Assembly: GCF_002904165.1 (NCBI RefSeq)
Contig: NZ_CVTD020000028.1
Coordinates: forward strand, 1 to 64,000
Source of the DNA: Herbinix hemicellulosilytica
Lineage (GTDB): Bacteria > Bacillota > Clostridia > Lachnospirales > Lachnospiraceae
Direction: 5' to 3'
Length of the DNA stretch: 64,000 nucleotides
Shown here: one piece after another, positions 15,736 through 25,695 of the stretch
Layout of the letters: each line of letters opens with the position of its first letter
Position numbering within the stretch: the first letter of the stretch is position 1
Position numbers and translations under genes: made by a program
Notes under the pieces: model-generated
What the model was told of the DNA's origin: nothing
Database searches by the model: none
What the model saw: the letters and a program-made list of their open reading frames with translations, nothing else

Positions 15736-17715
15736 ATGAGCAAAAAACCGTATTATATTACAACTGCCATTGCCTATACTTCCGCCAAGCCCCATATAGG
15801 CAATACTTACGAAATTGTTTTGGCGGACAGTATTGCAAGATTTAAGCGGTGGGAAGGATATGATGTGTTTTTCCAGACCGGAACCGATGAGCATGGCCAA
15901 AAAATTGAGCAAAAAGCCAAAGAGGCCGGAATCAAACCTAAGGAATATGTAGATAAAATTGCCGGAGAGATAAAAAGAATTTGGGATTTAATGAATACTT
16001 CCTATGACAAATTTATCCGTACTACCGATCCTGATCATGAAATTCAGGTACAGAAAATTTTTAAGAAACTATATGAAAAAGGGGATATTTATAAGGGATA
16101 TTACGAGGGGATGTACTGTACTCCCTGTGAATCGTTTTTTACTCCTTCTCAGCTTAAGGACGGCAAATGCCCGGATTGTGGAAGGGAAGTACATTATGCA
16201 AAAGAAGAAGCATATTTCTTTAAAATGAGCAAATATGCGGACCGTTTAATATCTCATATAAAAGAGAATCCCGAATTTATACAGCCAGAATCAAGAAAGA
16301 ACGAAATGATGAATAACTTCCTTATCCCGGGCCTTCAGGATCTCTGTGTTTCAAGAACATCGTTCAAATGGGGTATTCCGGTTGACTTTGACGATAAGCA
16401 TGTGGTCTACGTCTGGATTGATGCCTTAAGCAATTATATAACCGGTATAGGATATGATGCGGACGGTAACAGCAGCGAGCAGTTTAAGAAATACTGGCCG
16501 GCAGACTTGCATTTGATAGGAAAAGATATATTAAGATTCCATACAATTTACTGGCCTATTATGCTTATGGCACTTGATATTCCTCTTCCTAAGCAGGTGT
16601 TTGGCCATCCTTGGCTTTTAACGGGAAGCTCCGGAGATAAAATGAGTAAGTCAAAAGGGAACGTCTTATATGCCGACGAATTGGTAAAATTGTTTGGTGT
16701 AGATGCGGTAAGATATTTTGTTCTTCATGAGATGCCTTTTGAAAATGACGGAATTATTACATGGGAGCTGTTGGTTGAAAGAATTAATTCCGATTTGGCA
16801 AATACTCTCGGAAATCTGGTAAACCGTACGGTTTCCATGATAAACAAATATTTTAACGGTATTGTAAGAGATGCCAAGGTTGAAGAGCCTGTAGACGAGG
16901 ACCTGAAAAAAACGGTAACTGAAACACCGGATAAGGTAATTGCCAAAATGAATCAGCTTAGGGTAGCTGATGCCCTTACTGAGATAATAAATCTGTTTAA
17001 GCGCTGCAATAAGTATATAGACGAAACCATGCCATGGATTTTGGCAAAAGATGAGACAAAGAAAGAGCGTCTAGAAACAGTCTTGTATAATTTGGTAGAA
17101 AGCATATGTATAGGTGCAAGTTTACTGAAATCTTTTATGCCTGATACTGCCGACAAGATATTTGCACAGCTTTCTGCTAAAGAAAGGACCGTTGAGGAAA
17201 TTAAAGAATTCGGCTTATATCCTTCTGGAACCAAGGTAACCGAAAAGCCGGAGATTTTATTTGCAAGGCTTGATATAAACGAGGTATTAAAACAGGTTGA
17301 GGAAGCAAAAAAAGCTGAAAATGAAACAAAGGAAGAAGTAAGCAAAGAGGAAAAGAAGGATGAGCAGGTTATAGACCTTGAAGCAAAACCGGAAATAACT
17401 TATGACGATTTTGCAAAGCTTCAGTTCCAGGTTGGTGAAATTATTGCCTGTGAAGAAGTTAAAAATTCCAAAAAGCTTTTATGTTCCCAGGTAAAAATTG
17501 GGTCACAGGTAAAACAGATTGTATCCGGTATTAAGGCTCATTATACGCCGGATCAAATGGTAGGAAAGAAAGTCATGGTTGTAACTAATCTTAAACCTGC
17601 AAAACTGGCAGGACTTATATCTGAGGGAATGATTCTTTGTGCCGAAGATGCCGAAGGAAACCTTTCTCTTATGGTACCGGAAAGACCTATGCCTCCCGGA
17701 GCTGAAATAAGATAA
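15736..17715 (+). CDS. metG: Methionyl-tRNA synthetase
   Basis: Charges tRNA-Met with methionine; class I synthetase, cytoplasmic. The 659 residues include the HIGN motif (PHIGNTYE, about 20-27), a zinc knuckle (CTPCESFF...CPDCGRE, about 127-150), KMSKSKGN near 300, an anticodon-binding helical domain and a C-terminal EMAP-II-type tRNA-binding domain (about 555-659). An acidic, Glu/Lys-rich linker (about 525-550) joins the last domain. GAAAGGAAGG precedes the ATG. Regulated by the T-box just upstream. This is the longer, dimer-forming type with the tRNA-binding tail. Confidence 0.97.
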   Translation: MSKKPYYITTAIAYTSAKPHIGNTYEIVLADSIARFKRWEGYDVFFQTGTDEHGQKIEQKAKEAGIKPKEYVDKIAGEIKRIWDLMNTSYDKFIRTTDPDHEIQVQKIFKKLYEKGDIYKGYYEGMYCTPCESFFTPSQLKDGKCPDCGREVHYAKEEAYFFKMSKYADRLISHIKENPEFIQPESRKNEMMNNFLIPGLQDLCVSRTSFKWGIPVDFDDKHVVYVWIDALSNYITGIGYDADGNSSEQFKKYWPADLHLIGKDILRFHTIYWPIMLMALDIPLPKQVFGHPWLLTGSSGDKMSKSKGNVLYADELVKLFGVDAVRYFVLHEMPFENDGIITWELLVERINSDLANTLGNLVNRTVSMINKYFNGIVRDAKVEEPVDEDLKKTVTETPDKVIAKMNQLRVADALTEIINLFKRCNKYIDETMPWILAKDETKKERLETVLYNLVESICIGASLLKSFMPDTADKIFAQLSAKERTVEEIKEFGLYPSGTKVTEKPEILFARLDINEVLKQVEEAKKAENETKEEVSKEEKKDEQVIDLEAKPEITYDDFAKLQFQVGEIIACEEVKNSKKLLCSQVKIGSQVKQIVSGIKAHYTPDQMVGKKVMVVTNLKPAKLAGLISEGMILCAEDAEGNLSLMVPERPMPPGAEIR

Positions 17716-17734
17716 TAAATTAATAAAACACATA

Positions 17735-17790
17735 GTGAATATTCACGTAATGTTATAAACATTAGTGATTTTCACTATGTGTTTTTTAAT
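17735..17790. terminator. Bidirectional terminator after metG
   Basis: AAAACACATAGTGAA and TTCACTATGTGTTTT arms flank a second small stem (ATGTT/AACAT), ending in six T residues. Confidence 0.85.
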
Positions 17791-17917
17791 ATGCCATATA
17801 TCTATACGATTATGAAACGGTTTATCAAATATTTTTGCAATGCATTTTATTACGGCAATTATATAGCTAGGTTTATTTCGATTATAACTTATTTTGATAT
17901 TTTATATCAGCTTGCTT

Positions 17918-19675
17918 TTAATTAGCTCTTTTATTTTCCAGCCATGCATCCAAATATTTTTCTATTATTCCAAATTGGGCGGGGCCTATATCAAGTAAAA
18001 ACTGATGAAATTCTTTCAGGTTGAAATCATCGCCCAGTGCTTCCTCCGCCTTGTTTTTAAGCTCTGTTATTTCAAGATATCCTACGGCATAGGGAAGGTA
18101 TGCGGCAGGTTCTTCCAGAAGAATATCGTATATTTTAGCCGATATTTCTTCATCATTAGAAAACTTGTTAATATATGAAACGGCTTCTTTTTTGGTCCAT
18201 CCTTCGTAATGAATTCCTATATCGGCCCTGGCATACATAAGAAGCAGAATTCTGTTGTTAACCTCCAATAAATCCGCCAGATTGGGATCTATTCCGGCAT
18301 ATTTATAAGACAGAAATTCAACGTAAGTGGCCCAGCCTTCATCGTAGCCGACAAAGTCAAGGATGCTTCTTATTGGTGCAGGATTTTGACTTCTGAAATA
18401 TACGTTCTGGTATAGGTGTCCTGGATAACCTTCATGGGCAACGGTTGTATAGATGGTAGCCAATGTTTCTTCATCATTTCCGTTGATATAAATATTGTTA
18501 TTTGTATAATTATCAATGGCCGGCATAAGATACATGGCCGGACTTAAATAATCGGAAAGGGATTCGTGGACGTATTTTATTTCACAATTTACTTCTACCG
18601 GTTCAGGAAAGTCGGTTACTATGTCGTTCTTTAAATCATTAAGTATTTCTGCGGGGTCGGTTAAAGGGAAGGATGTAAAAGATTCAAGCTTATCTAAAAT
18701 CCGGTGATCTGAAATAAGCAAGCGGTTTATTTCAAGAAATCCCTTATCTATGGCAGTTTCCAGCATATTTATAATTTCTTCCATGCTTTTTGCGGAACCG
18801 GTTTTATATTTTACCAGACATTCATAGTATGCCTGGCCTTCGGGATAGTAATATAAGCCTGCATTATTTATTCCGGTTCCTTTCAGGCTTTCTAAGGCAT
18901 TTATCAGCATTTTGTAGGAAGGAATTACATATTCAAGAACCCTTTGCCTGTTTTCATTCTTATATTTTTCGGTTTCTTCCTGCGTCAAACCGGGAAAATT
19001 TTCGATTTTCTCATTAAAATATTCAATCAAGAAGTTGTTTTCAGGTTCTGCAATAAAGGCCGTACATTGTTCAATAATCCGATCGGCAACTGCATCGGAC
19101 ATAAAAAGGCCTTTTTCGGATTTTTCTTTTTCAAACTCAACTATATCTTCAAAGTAATCATAAACACAAGGGAGCAAATCCAGATATCTGTCAATATCGT
19201 CTTTGTCATAGAAATTAAATTCAGCAAGAAGAATTGGAAGCTGGGCCTGAAGTCCGGTGGTAGGTCCCAGACTTTCAAAATAGTATAAATAGTTACCCAA
19301 CTCAATTTCGGTTTCCAGATAATTGTAAAGAATGTCATATGTAAGCTGCCTGTCGGCAGACAAAGCATTATAGTCTATATTATCCAGATCTTTTAAATAT
19401 TGTTCAAATGTCATTAAGTCTTCTTTTATTTTTCTTACATTGTATTCACCCAGGGTTGCCTTGGTGTTTTTTATTCCGAAAGCCTCAGGATTAGCAAGAG
19501 AATAATTTAAGGATATGGAATCGGATTGAACCTCTTTAACAAAAAGTTCCTGTATAAAATTATCGAATTTTTTTTGATGGTATTCCGGTTTTGATGAGGA
19601 TGTGCAGCCTGCGGAAAATAAGGCAAAAATTACTATAAAGGATAGTACAGAATATAATTTAATTTTTTTAAACAT
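17918..19675 (-). CDS. DUF885-family lipoprotein, probable metallopeptidase
   Basis: 585-residue surface lipoprotein. The signal peptide ends in the lipobox FSAGC (about residue 20-24), so it is anchored outside the membrane. The DUF885 zinc signature HEGYPGH lies in TTVAHEGYPGHLYQN (about 390), with a downstream DEGWATYVEFLSY that supplies a further Glu. The family resembles M3/M32-like helical metallopeptidases, so extracellular peptide cleavage is likely; substrates are unproven. GGAGG before ATG 19675 excludes the longer start at 19705. Transcribed alone. Confidence 0.85.
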   Translation of the reverse strand: MFKKIKLYSVLSFIVIFALFSAGCTSSSKPEYHQKKFDNFIQELFVKEVQSDSISLNYSLANPEAFGIKNTKATLGEYNVRKIKEDLMTFEQYLKDLDNIDYNALSADRQLTYDILYNYLETEIELGNYLYYFESLGPTTGLQAQLPILLAEFNFYDKDDIDRYLDLLPCVYDYFEDIVEFEKEKSEKGLFMSDAVADRIIEQCTAFIAEPENNFLIEYFNEKIENFPGLTQEETEKYKNENRQRVLEYVIPSYKMLINALESLKGTGINNAGLYYYPEGQAYYECLVKYKTGSAKSMEEIINMLETAIDKGFLEINRLLISDHRILDKLESFTSFPLTDPAEILNDLKNDIVTDFPEPVEVNCEIKYVHESLSDYLSPAMYLMPAIDNYTNNNIYINGNDEETLATIYTTVAHEGYPGHLYQNVYFRSQNPAPIRSILDFVGYDEGWATYVEFLSYKYAGIDPNLADLLEVNNRILLLMYARADIGIHYEGWTKKEAVSYINKFSNDEEISAKIYDILLEEPAAYLPYAVGYLEITELKNKAEEALGDDFNLKEFHQFLLDIGPAQFGIIEKYLDAWLENKRAN

Positions 19676-19765
19676 TTTACCTCCGTTGGTTAATTTTGAT
19701 ATCATTTAAGTTTATTCACGGACCGTTTCCATAAGAAGCAGTTCTTATAATAATTTGCTTTCGGT

Positions 19766-19792
19766 TAAGTTTTAATTTATTAGAACCGATAT
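19766..19792 (+). promoter_or_regulatory. Sigma-28 (SigD/FliA)-type promoter
   Basis: TAAG (19766-19769), 15 nt, ACCGATAT (19785-19792). The flagellar sigma consensus is TAAA-N15-GCCGATAT, so the match is close with correct spacing. It lies about 80 nt before the FliK-like gene and probably also drives flagellin, which has no such promoter of its own. Confidence 0.65.
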
Positions 19793-19872
19793 ATAGACTG
19801 TAAACACTTAAAATTATATCAGATAATTGGGATTTTAAAATAAATATATGACCTTGGGAAGGTATGATATAT

Positions 19873-22800
19873 ATGAGCAGCAAAATAACAAATAACGCAA
19901 ATAACGATATTGATCTTTTATTAGAAATACTTAGAAAATCAAGAACATTAAAAGCAAGTACAGAAAAGAAAAAAGAAAATATAACTCAGACAGAAACATC
20001 TAAATATATCCGTAATTCCAAGCTATCGTCAATCAGTTCCGATATAGACGGAAAACTTATGCTTTCAGTTAAAAATAATGACTTAAACCTTAGAAAGAAC
20101 GACAAACAATTTCAGAATATAAAAAAATATATAGAAGATATTATTAACAGAATGACAAAAGAAGACTATAAGCTGCTTTATGAAGAAGGTTTTAGAATCG
20201 AAGATTTATCAATAGAAGCCCTTTCCTTGGCCCTACAATATATAAAAGAATATAATTCAACCGATAATTCCAGGGAAGATTCGGACCGTTCACAAAATTC
20301 AAAAGAATCAAAGGATAACCTGATAAGGAAAATGGAATCCTTTAACCTGCCGGTTACAAAAGAAAGTGTTGATCGGATTAATGGTGCCTTAAAGTTAAGT
20401 GAAGAGATTCCTAATTTAGAAAAAAAGGATGTATTATATCTTCTAAAAAAAGATTTACCTTTTACCATTGAAAATTTATATAAAGCAAGATACAGCCGCC
20501 AAAATAAAAGTACTGTAAAAAAACTGTCCGACAGTGACTGGCAGGAACTTCTTCCTCAGATAGAAGAAGCGATTAATAAAACCGGACTTTTTGCTGATAA
20601 CAGTACTATTGACAATGCCAGATGGCTTATTGAAAATGACCTTCCTATAACAAAAGACAATTTGAAAATCGTATCGGGAATTGATAATCTTTCAAAAAAT
20701 TATGACAAAGACCAAATTTTGAATAAGATTCTAAAAGGAATGCGGAACGGAGCATATCCTGAGGATGTAGTTTTATTGGATGATGATAAGCTATTGGACG
20801 GCGAAAGTACATATAGTACGGAGGATTTATCAGACCCTGATTGGGAAAAAGTAAAACACGTAATTGAAAATATTCATGAAAACTATGACAGTGAAATTAT
20901 AAAAGCTGTAAAAACCGATCGGGAAATGACCCTTAAAGGCCTGGAAGAACTTCGGACTAGTGACAATACCGTAGAATATACCGAAGATGAGCTTACGAAA
21001 GAGGAATTGGCAAAAGTTTTAGCCGCAAAAAGGCAGCTTGAAGAAATCAGGCTTAAAATGACCGCGGAAGCAGCGCTGCGCCTTGAAAGAAAAGGTTTCA
21101 GCATAGATACCCGGCCTTTGCAGGAAGTGGTAGAAAGGCTTCGCTATGAAGAAGAAAACTATTTTAGACAGCTTTATGAGATTGAGGGAATAAGGCCCGA
21201 CGAAAATCAGATAGAAAATCTTAGATTAACAACCCAAAGCGTACGTGAATTAAAAGTTATGCCCGCATATATTCTAGGTGCTACTCTTCATGAAAGAGAT
21301 CAGCAAACCATGACAGGTTTACTGAATGCCGGGAAAAATATGCTGGACGTACTGGAAAAAGCAAAAGAAGCGTATGAACCGTTGCTTACTAAACCCAGAT
21401 CCGATTACGGTGACAGTATTCAAAAGGCTTTTGCCAATATGGATTCCCTTATGAATGAAATGGGTATAGAAGATACGGTTTATAACAGGAGAGCCATAAG
21501 AATACTGGCCTATAACCGGATGGAAATTACTTATGAAAACATAGAACAGGTTAAGGCTTATGACCTTAAGGTTAATTATCTTCTTAATAACCTTAATCCT
21601 GCAGTCGCGGTTCAAATTATCAAGAATGGCATAAACCCTATGGACCTAAATATTGAAGAACTAAACAGCCTTATTGAAAAGCTGAAATCGCAAGGATATT
21701 CATCCTTGGAAAAGTACAGCAATTATCTTTATAAGCTGGAAAAAGAAGGTGAGATATCGCAGGCTGAGAAAAAGGCGTATATCGGTATATACAGGCTGTT
21801 ATATCAACTTGACAAGTCCGACGGGGCAGCCTTGGGAGCTGTTATTAAATCCGGCCGTGAAATGACTTTAAACCATCTTCTGTCAGCCCTAAGAACAAAC
21901 CAGAAGGTAAATACAGATTATAAGATTGATGACGAATTCGGACTTTTGAAGGATATTACATATGAAAATGAGACTATAACCGACCAGTTGGGTGCGGTAT
22001 TTGAAAACCAGGCTGACCAAGGTAATTTTGCTCAGGGTGAAATTTTGCAATCTATTGTAAAACAGCTTTTAGACAGTTTAAGCCCCGAGAAACTTTACGG
22101 ACTTCATCGAAAGATTAAGGAAAATTCACCGTATAGCACGGAAGCGGAAGTCTGGGATACTATTGGCAATATGACTGTTGAAAAGCTGTTTGATGAAATA
22201 AGGGATATGAAAACCGACACGGGAGCCAATCAGGATTTTTATTATGAAAGATTAAAAGAATTAAGGGAAATATACACTAATTGCGATCAGGCGATACGTT
22301 TCTTAAATGATTTTAAGCTTCCATGCACCACAACCAACCTGATTATGGCAGAGTATGTTCTTAGTAATAAAGATACCTTGTTCAAAAATATGAAAAAACA
22401 ACTAAAGAAAACTGACGATTTAACCGATACATTAATTGACAAGAAAACAATGAATGAGGCTTATGATGAGCTTGAGAAAGAAGTAAACGAGTTAATTGAC
22501 AGGGAATCCGAAGGTGAGGAAATAGATTCCTTTAAGCTTAACCGTTTAAGAAGCCTGGGCCTTCAAATGCAGTTTATAAGAAACCTGGCAAAACGGGAGT
22601 TTTACCATATACCGGTTGAAGTAGGGGGTAAAATAACCCATGTCAATCTGACTATAATTAGAGGAAAAGGTGAAAAAGGTAAAGTTTCCGTAAATTACAC
22701 ATCTGATAGCCTAGGCAGCATAAAGGCAGAAGCAACTATAAAAGACAATAAACTTAGCGGTTATTTCGTATGCGATAATGCCGAGGGTCTAAACTTACTT

Positions 22801-23043
22801 AAAGAACAGGCTGATAAGCTAAAAAGATACTTAGAGAATGAAAATCTCGATATTAAGCAGATTAACTTCTGCCTGCAAAGGTCACCGGAAAATATCCGGG
22901 GTTATATAAATACCGAAGAAACTCAAGAGACAGGTAATCCCGAAACCGAAAAGATATTATACAGGGTGGCGAAAGCAATATTAAATATGATTACATCAGC
23001 GGAAGAAACTGATATTGTCAGCCACAGGGAGGTTGCTGATTAA
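19873..23043 (+). CDS. Large repeat protein with FliK-like C-terminus, upstream of flagellin
   Basis: 1056 residues, very charged and helical, no signal peptide or membrane helix. At least six copies of a short module, roughly LP-x-T-x-x-N-L-x-x-A, recur near residues 158, 196, 257 and 350 and later (for example DLPFTIENLYKARY, DLPITKDNLKIVSG). The C-terminal part (about 915-1010) has the pattern of the FliK hook-length-control domain: alternating strands with GKVSVNYTSDSLGSI, then a helix LLKEQADKLKRYL and a final strand. A sigma-28 promoter and flagellin 71 nt downstream support a flagellar role. ATG 19873 fits GGGAAGG better than ATG 19864. Function as hook ruler or export-associated protein is inferred. 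Confidence 0.7.
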   Translation: MSSKITNNANNDIDLLLEILRKSRTLKASTEKKKENITQTETSKYIRNSKLSSISSDIDGKLMLSVKNNDLNLRKNDKQFQNIKKYIEDIINRMTKEDYKLLYEEGFRIEDLSIEALSLALQYIKEYNSTDNSREDSDRSQNSKESKDNLIRKMESFNLPVTKESVDRINGALKLSEEIPNLEKKDVLYLLKKDLPFTIENLYKARYSRQNKSTVKKLSDSDWQELLPQIEEAINKTGLFADNSTIDNARWLIENDLPITKDNLKIVSGIDNLSKNYDKDQILNKILKGMRNGAYPEDVVLLDDDKLLDGESTYSTEDLSDPDWEKVKHVIENIHENYDSEIIKAVKTDREMTLKGLEELRTSDNTVEYTEDELTKEELAKVLAAKRQLEEIRLKMTAEAALRLERKGFSIDTRPLQEVVERLRYEEENYFRQLYEIEGIRPDENQIENLRLTTQSVRELKVMPAYILGATLHERDQQTMTGLLNAGKNMLDVLEKAKEAYEPLLTKPRSDYGDSIQKAFANMDSLMNEMGIEDTVYNRRAIRILAYNRMEITYENIEQVKAYDLKVNYLLNNLNPAVAVQIIKNGINPMDLNIEELNSLIEKLKSQGYSSLEKYSNYLYKLEKEGEISQAEKKAYIGIYRLLYQLDKSDGAALGAVIKSGREMTLNHLLSALRTNQKVNTDYKIDDEFGLLKDITYENETITDQLGAVFENQADQGNFAQGEILQSIVKQLLDSLSPEKLYGLHRKIKENSPYSTEAEVWDTIGNMTVEKLFDEIRDMKTDTGANQDFYYERLKELREIYTNCDQAIRFLNDFKLPCTTTNLIMAEYVLSNKDTLFKNMKKQLKKTDDLTDTLIDKKTMNEAYDELEKEVNELIDRESEGEEIDSFKLNRLRSLGLQMQFIRNLAKREFYHIPVEVGGKITHVNLTIIRGKGEKGKVSVNYTSDSLGSIKAEATIKDNKLSGYFVCDNAEGLNLLKEQADKLKRYLENENLDIKQINFCLQRSPENIRGYINTEETQETGNPETEKILYRVAKAILNMITSAEETDIVSHREVAD

Positions 23044-23114
23044 AATAATGTCTGCTGTCCATTCGTCCAAGGAAGGGTTGTGGCAGCTATGAAAAGAAGG
23101 AAAGGGGACGGACA

Positions 23115-24707
23115 ATGAGAATTAATCATAATATTTCCGCTTTAAAAGCAAATAATCAGCTTGCAAAAACCAATAAATTATTAGATGCAAGTTTACAGAG
23201 ATTATCATCAGGCTATCGTATCAACAGTGCTGCTGACGATGCTGCCGGACTTGCCATATCGGAAAAAATGAGAACCCAGATTTCCGGCCTTAATATGGCT
23301 TCAAGAAACGCATCCGACGGTATTTCCGTAATACAGACGGCTGAAGGGGCTTTAATAGAAGTTGAAGCCATGCTTCAGAGAATGAGGGAACTGGCTGTTC
23401 AGTCAGCTAACGGTACATATACAATAGAAGACAGAATTGCAATTCAGGCAGAAATTGATCAGTTAAATCAAGAGATTAACCGTATCGCTGAAAATACCGA
23501 ATTTAATACAATGACCTTATTAAACGGCAATATTGACAGAAAGTCATTTTCCAATAATAACAGCGTTAATCTTATTTCTTTGTCTGATACCGTATCTGTA
23601 GGAAAATATGCAATAAAGATTACTCAGGATGCAAGACAGGCCGTATTGGTAGGAAATACTATTGACTTAGGCAAAGACGAGAATGACGTGCCGTATACTA
23701 CTACAACAAGAAAAATAAGTGCCAGTGAAGCCGGAAAAATTAATATCAACGGAGAGACCGTAGAAATAAAAGAAGGGGAAACAATAGACGAAGTATTCCA
23801 AAAGCTGAGAGATGTTTGCGATGCTGTTAATGTAACAGTATTTGCGGCAGATCCGTCCAAACCTCTTGATACGGCTAAATATCCGGAGCTTGCCGGTTAT
23901 GCCAGCGAATCTCTTTCATCAGGCAAATCTTTAGTATTTGTTTCAAAGGAATACGGCTCAGATCAGGTAATTTCGATTTATTGTGATTCGCCGGGCTTAA
24001 GCGAGCTTTTAGGATTAACCGTAGCCGGTACTGAGGTTCGGGGATATGATGCAAAAGCTGAGATAGATTTTTCCGTTGAAAAACCTGATTCGCTGTTTGA
24101 AAAAACAGCTACCGTATCCGTTCAGGGAAATAAAGTTACGGTTTCCGACCGTAATAACTTTAAGATGGTATTTGAAGTGGCTCCGGCTACCGTAGGAACG
24201 GTTTTTGAAGATACCGTGATTACAGACCCTGATAATGAGCCTACATATGGAAAGATAGACGATACGGTAACTTATACTCCGGTTGATATTACGGTAACAG
24301 TCCTTGATGCGGGTCCCATGGACCTTCAGATCGGTGCAAATGAAGGACAGACCATGTCCATCCGTATTCCAAGGGTGACTCCTGAAACTCTAGGAATAGA
24401 TAAAATTAATATTGCGACCGCAGATGGGGCTCAAAAAGCCATTTCCTTACTGGATTATGCCATAAATGAAATATCTGCCATAAGATCAAAGCTTGGAGCT
24501 TACCAGAACCGTCTGGAACACGCTATATCCAATCTTGATGTAACTTCTGAAAACATGACAGAATCTTTATCCCGCATAGAAGATGTGGATATGGCCGAAG
24601 AGATGGCAGAATACACCCAAAGGAACGTTCTTGCACAGGCAGGAACCGCCATGCTCGCTCAGGCAAATGCAAGACCGCAGCAAATCTTATCCTTATTGCA
24701 GCAATAA
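23115..24707 (+). CDS. hag: Flagellin
   Basis: Structural subunit of the flagellar filament, exported by the flagellar type III system. 530 residues. The conserved N-terminal D0/D1 region (MRINHNISALKANNQLAK, then SSGYRINSAADDAAGLAISEKM) and the C-terminal D1/D0 region (LGAYQNRLEHAISNLDVTSENM, ending ANARPQQILSLLQQ) are complete. The central variable domain is about 250 residues. The Shine-Dalgarno GGAAAGGGG is followed by two GGA motifs, possible CsrA sites. FliS, its chaperone, follows 49 nt later. Confidence 0.97.
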   Translation: MRINHNISALKANNQLAKTNKLLDASLQRLSSGYRINSAADDAAGLAISEKMRTQISGLNMASRNASDGISVIQTAEGALIEVEAMLQRMRELAVQSANGTYTIEDRIAIQAEIDQLNQEINRIAENTEFNTMTLLNGNIDRKSFSNNNSVNLISLSDTVSVGKYAIKITQDARQAVLVGNTIDLGKDENDVPYTTTTRKISASEAGKININGETVEIKEGETIDEVFQKLRDVCDAVNVTVFAADPSKPLDTAKYPELAGYASESLSSGKSLVFVSKEYGSDQVISIYCDSPGLSELLGLTVAGTEVRGYDAKAEIDFSVEKPDSLFEKTATVSVQGNKVTVSDRNNFKMVFEVAPATVGTVFEDTVITDPDNEPTYGKIDDTVTYTPVDITVTVLDAGPMDLQIGANEGQTMSIRIPRVTPETLGIDKINIATADGAQKAISLLDYAINEISAIRSKLGAYQNRLEHAISNLDVTSENMTESLSRIEDVDMAEEMAEYTQRNVLAQAGTAMLAQANARPQQILSLLQQ

Positions 24708-24756
24708 TTTAAGTTAACTGGATAAGGATGCAGAAGAACGGTGGTGGGAATAATAT

Positions 24757-25236
24757 ATGGATAAAGAAGCCATAAGGGCATTTACCGCAAGAATAACCCA
24801 GGCTTCCCGAAGTGAGCTGGTAGTTATCCTTTACGAAATAACCCTGGCTAAAATTGAAGAAGCTATAAAGGCTTTCAATGAAAACAATCCTGATATTTAT
24901 GAGAAGGAGCTTAAAGGGGCGCAAAAATGCGTAAGCGAGCTTATGGCATGTTTGGATTTCAGATATAAAATTTCCTATAATCTGATGAGTCTTTACATAT
25001 ACGTTAGTAAGCAAATCATTAGCGCTCTTATGAAGCGTGACCCGATTACCTTGCAGTATGCCAAATCAGTTATGCAAAAACTGCTGACAGGATTTGAAGA
25101 GGTAAGCAAAAACGATAACAGCGGACCTTTGATGAAAAATACCCAACAGCTTTATGCAGGATTGACTTACGGGAAAGGAACCTTAAACGAAACTTATATA
25201 AATCCTAATAATAAAAGCCGGGGTTTCATAGCGTAA
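24757..25236 (+). CDS. fliS: Flagellar export chaperone FliS-like protein
   Basis: Binds the C-terminus of flagellin in the cytoplasm and prevents early assembly. 159 residues, all-helical. The FliS pattern is visible: an N-terminal SELVVILYEITLAKIEEA helix, a KCVSELMACLDF helix, YNLMSLYIYVSKQIISALMKRD and a final helix before a flexible tail. Position right after flagellin supports the call. No FliD (filament cap) gene lies next to it, which is unusual. Confidence 0.85.
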   Translation: MDKEAIRAFTARITQASRSELVVILYEITLAKIEEAIKAFNENNPDIYEKELKGAQKCVSELMACLDFRYKISYNLMSLYIYVSKQIISALMKRDPITLQYAKSVMQKLLTGFEEVSKNDNSGPLMKNTQQLYAGLTYGKGTLNETYINPNNKSRGFIA

Positions 25237-25246
25237 TCTGACAAAC

Positions 25247-25304
25247 AAAAGGGATTGTCGCATAATTCTATATCCTCTTGATTATGCGACACTCCTTATT
25301 TTTT
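25247..25304 (+). terminator. Terminator after fliS
   Basis: GTCGCATAAT/ATTATGCGAC stem with a 14-nt loop and outer AAGG/CCTT pairing, followed by TTATTTTTTT. Confidence 0.8.
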
Positions 25305-25321
25305 TGCACAGCAGCTAATAC

Positions 25322-25549
25322 TTAAAATTTTGTTTCAATATAACTGAGATCGGATGCTTTGGCCTGCTTTAATAAATACTTATATCTGTTTTGTATGGCA
25401 TTCATTTCATAGATGCAACTGTCTATCAAATCCGGGTCAACAACATATTCAAACTGGGAATAAGCAGCCTCCAAAGCAATTTTTGTCTGATATATTTCTT
25501 TTAATAGACTATTTTCTTTTTGTGGTTTTTTTCTGAATAAAAATTTCAT
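25322..25549 (-). CDS. DUF2508 (YaaL-like) protein
   Basis: 75 residues, helical, charged. It matches the YaaL/DUF2508 pattern: ALEAAYSQFEYVVDPDLIDSCIYEMNAIQNRYKYLLKQAK, with the conserved F-x-Y-x-x-DPDLID and RYKYLL. YaaL lies beside bofA in B. subtilis; here it is divergent from a BofA homologue. Its biochemical role is not known. Confidence 0.8.
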   Translation of the reverse strand: MKFLFRKKPQKENSLLKEIYQTKIALEAAYSQFEYVVDPDLIDSCIYEMNAIQNRYKYLLKQAKASDLSYIETKF

Positions 25550-25695
25550 TTCACATCACTTTCCACCGTATTTTTTTATTAGTATAGTCAGATTTTTAAC
25601 CATTTATTCTATCAGCTAGAATATTTTGGATAAATTTATATATATATATATTATAGGTTGTATATATATTCCTATTTTGTCCTGGCGGTGAAGAT

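Noticed and set aside
23044-23114. A separate sigma-28 promoter for flagellin
   Set aside because: No TAAA-N15-GCCGATAA-like pair in the 71-nt gap; the promoter at 19766-19792 is the better candidate.
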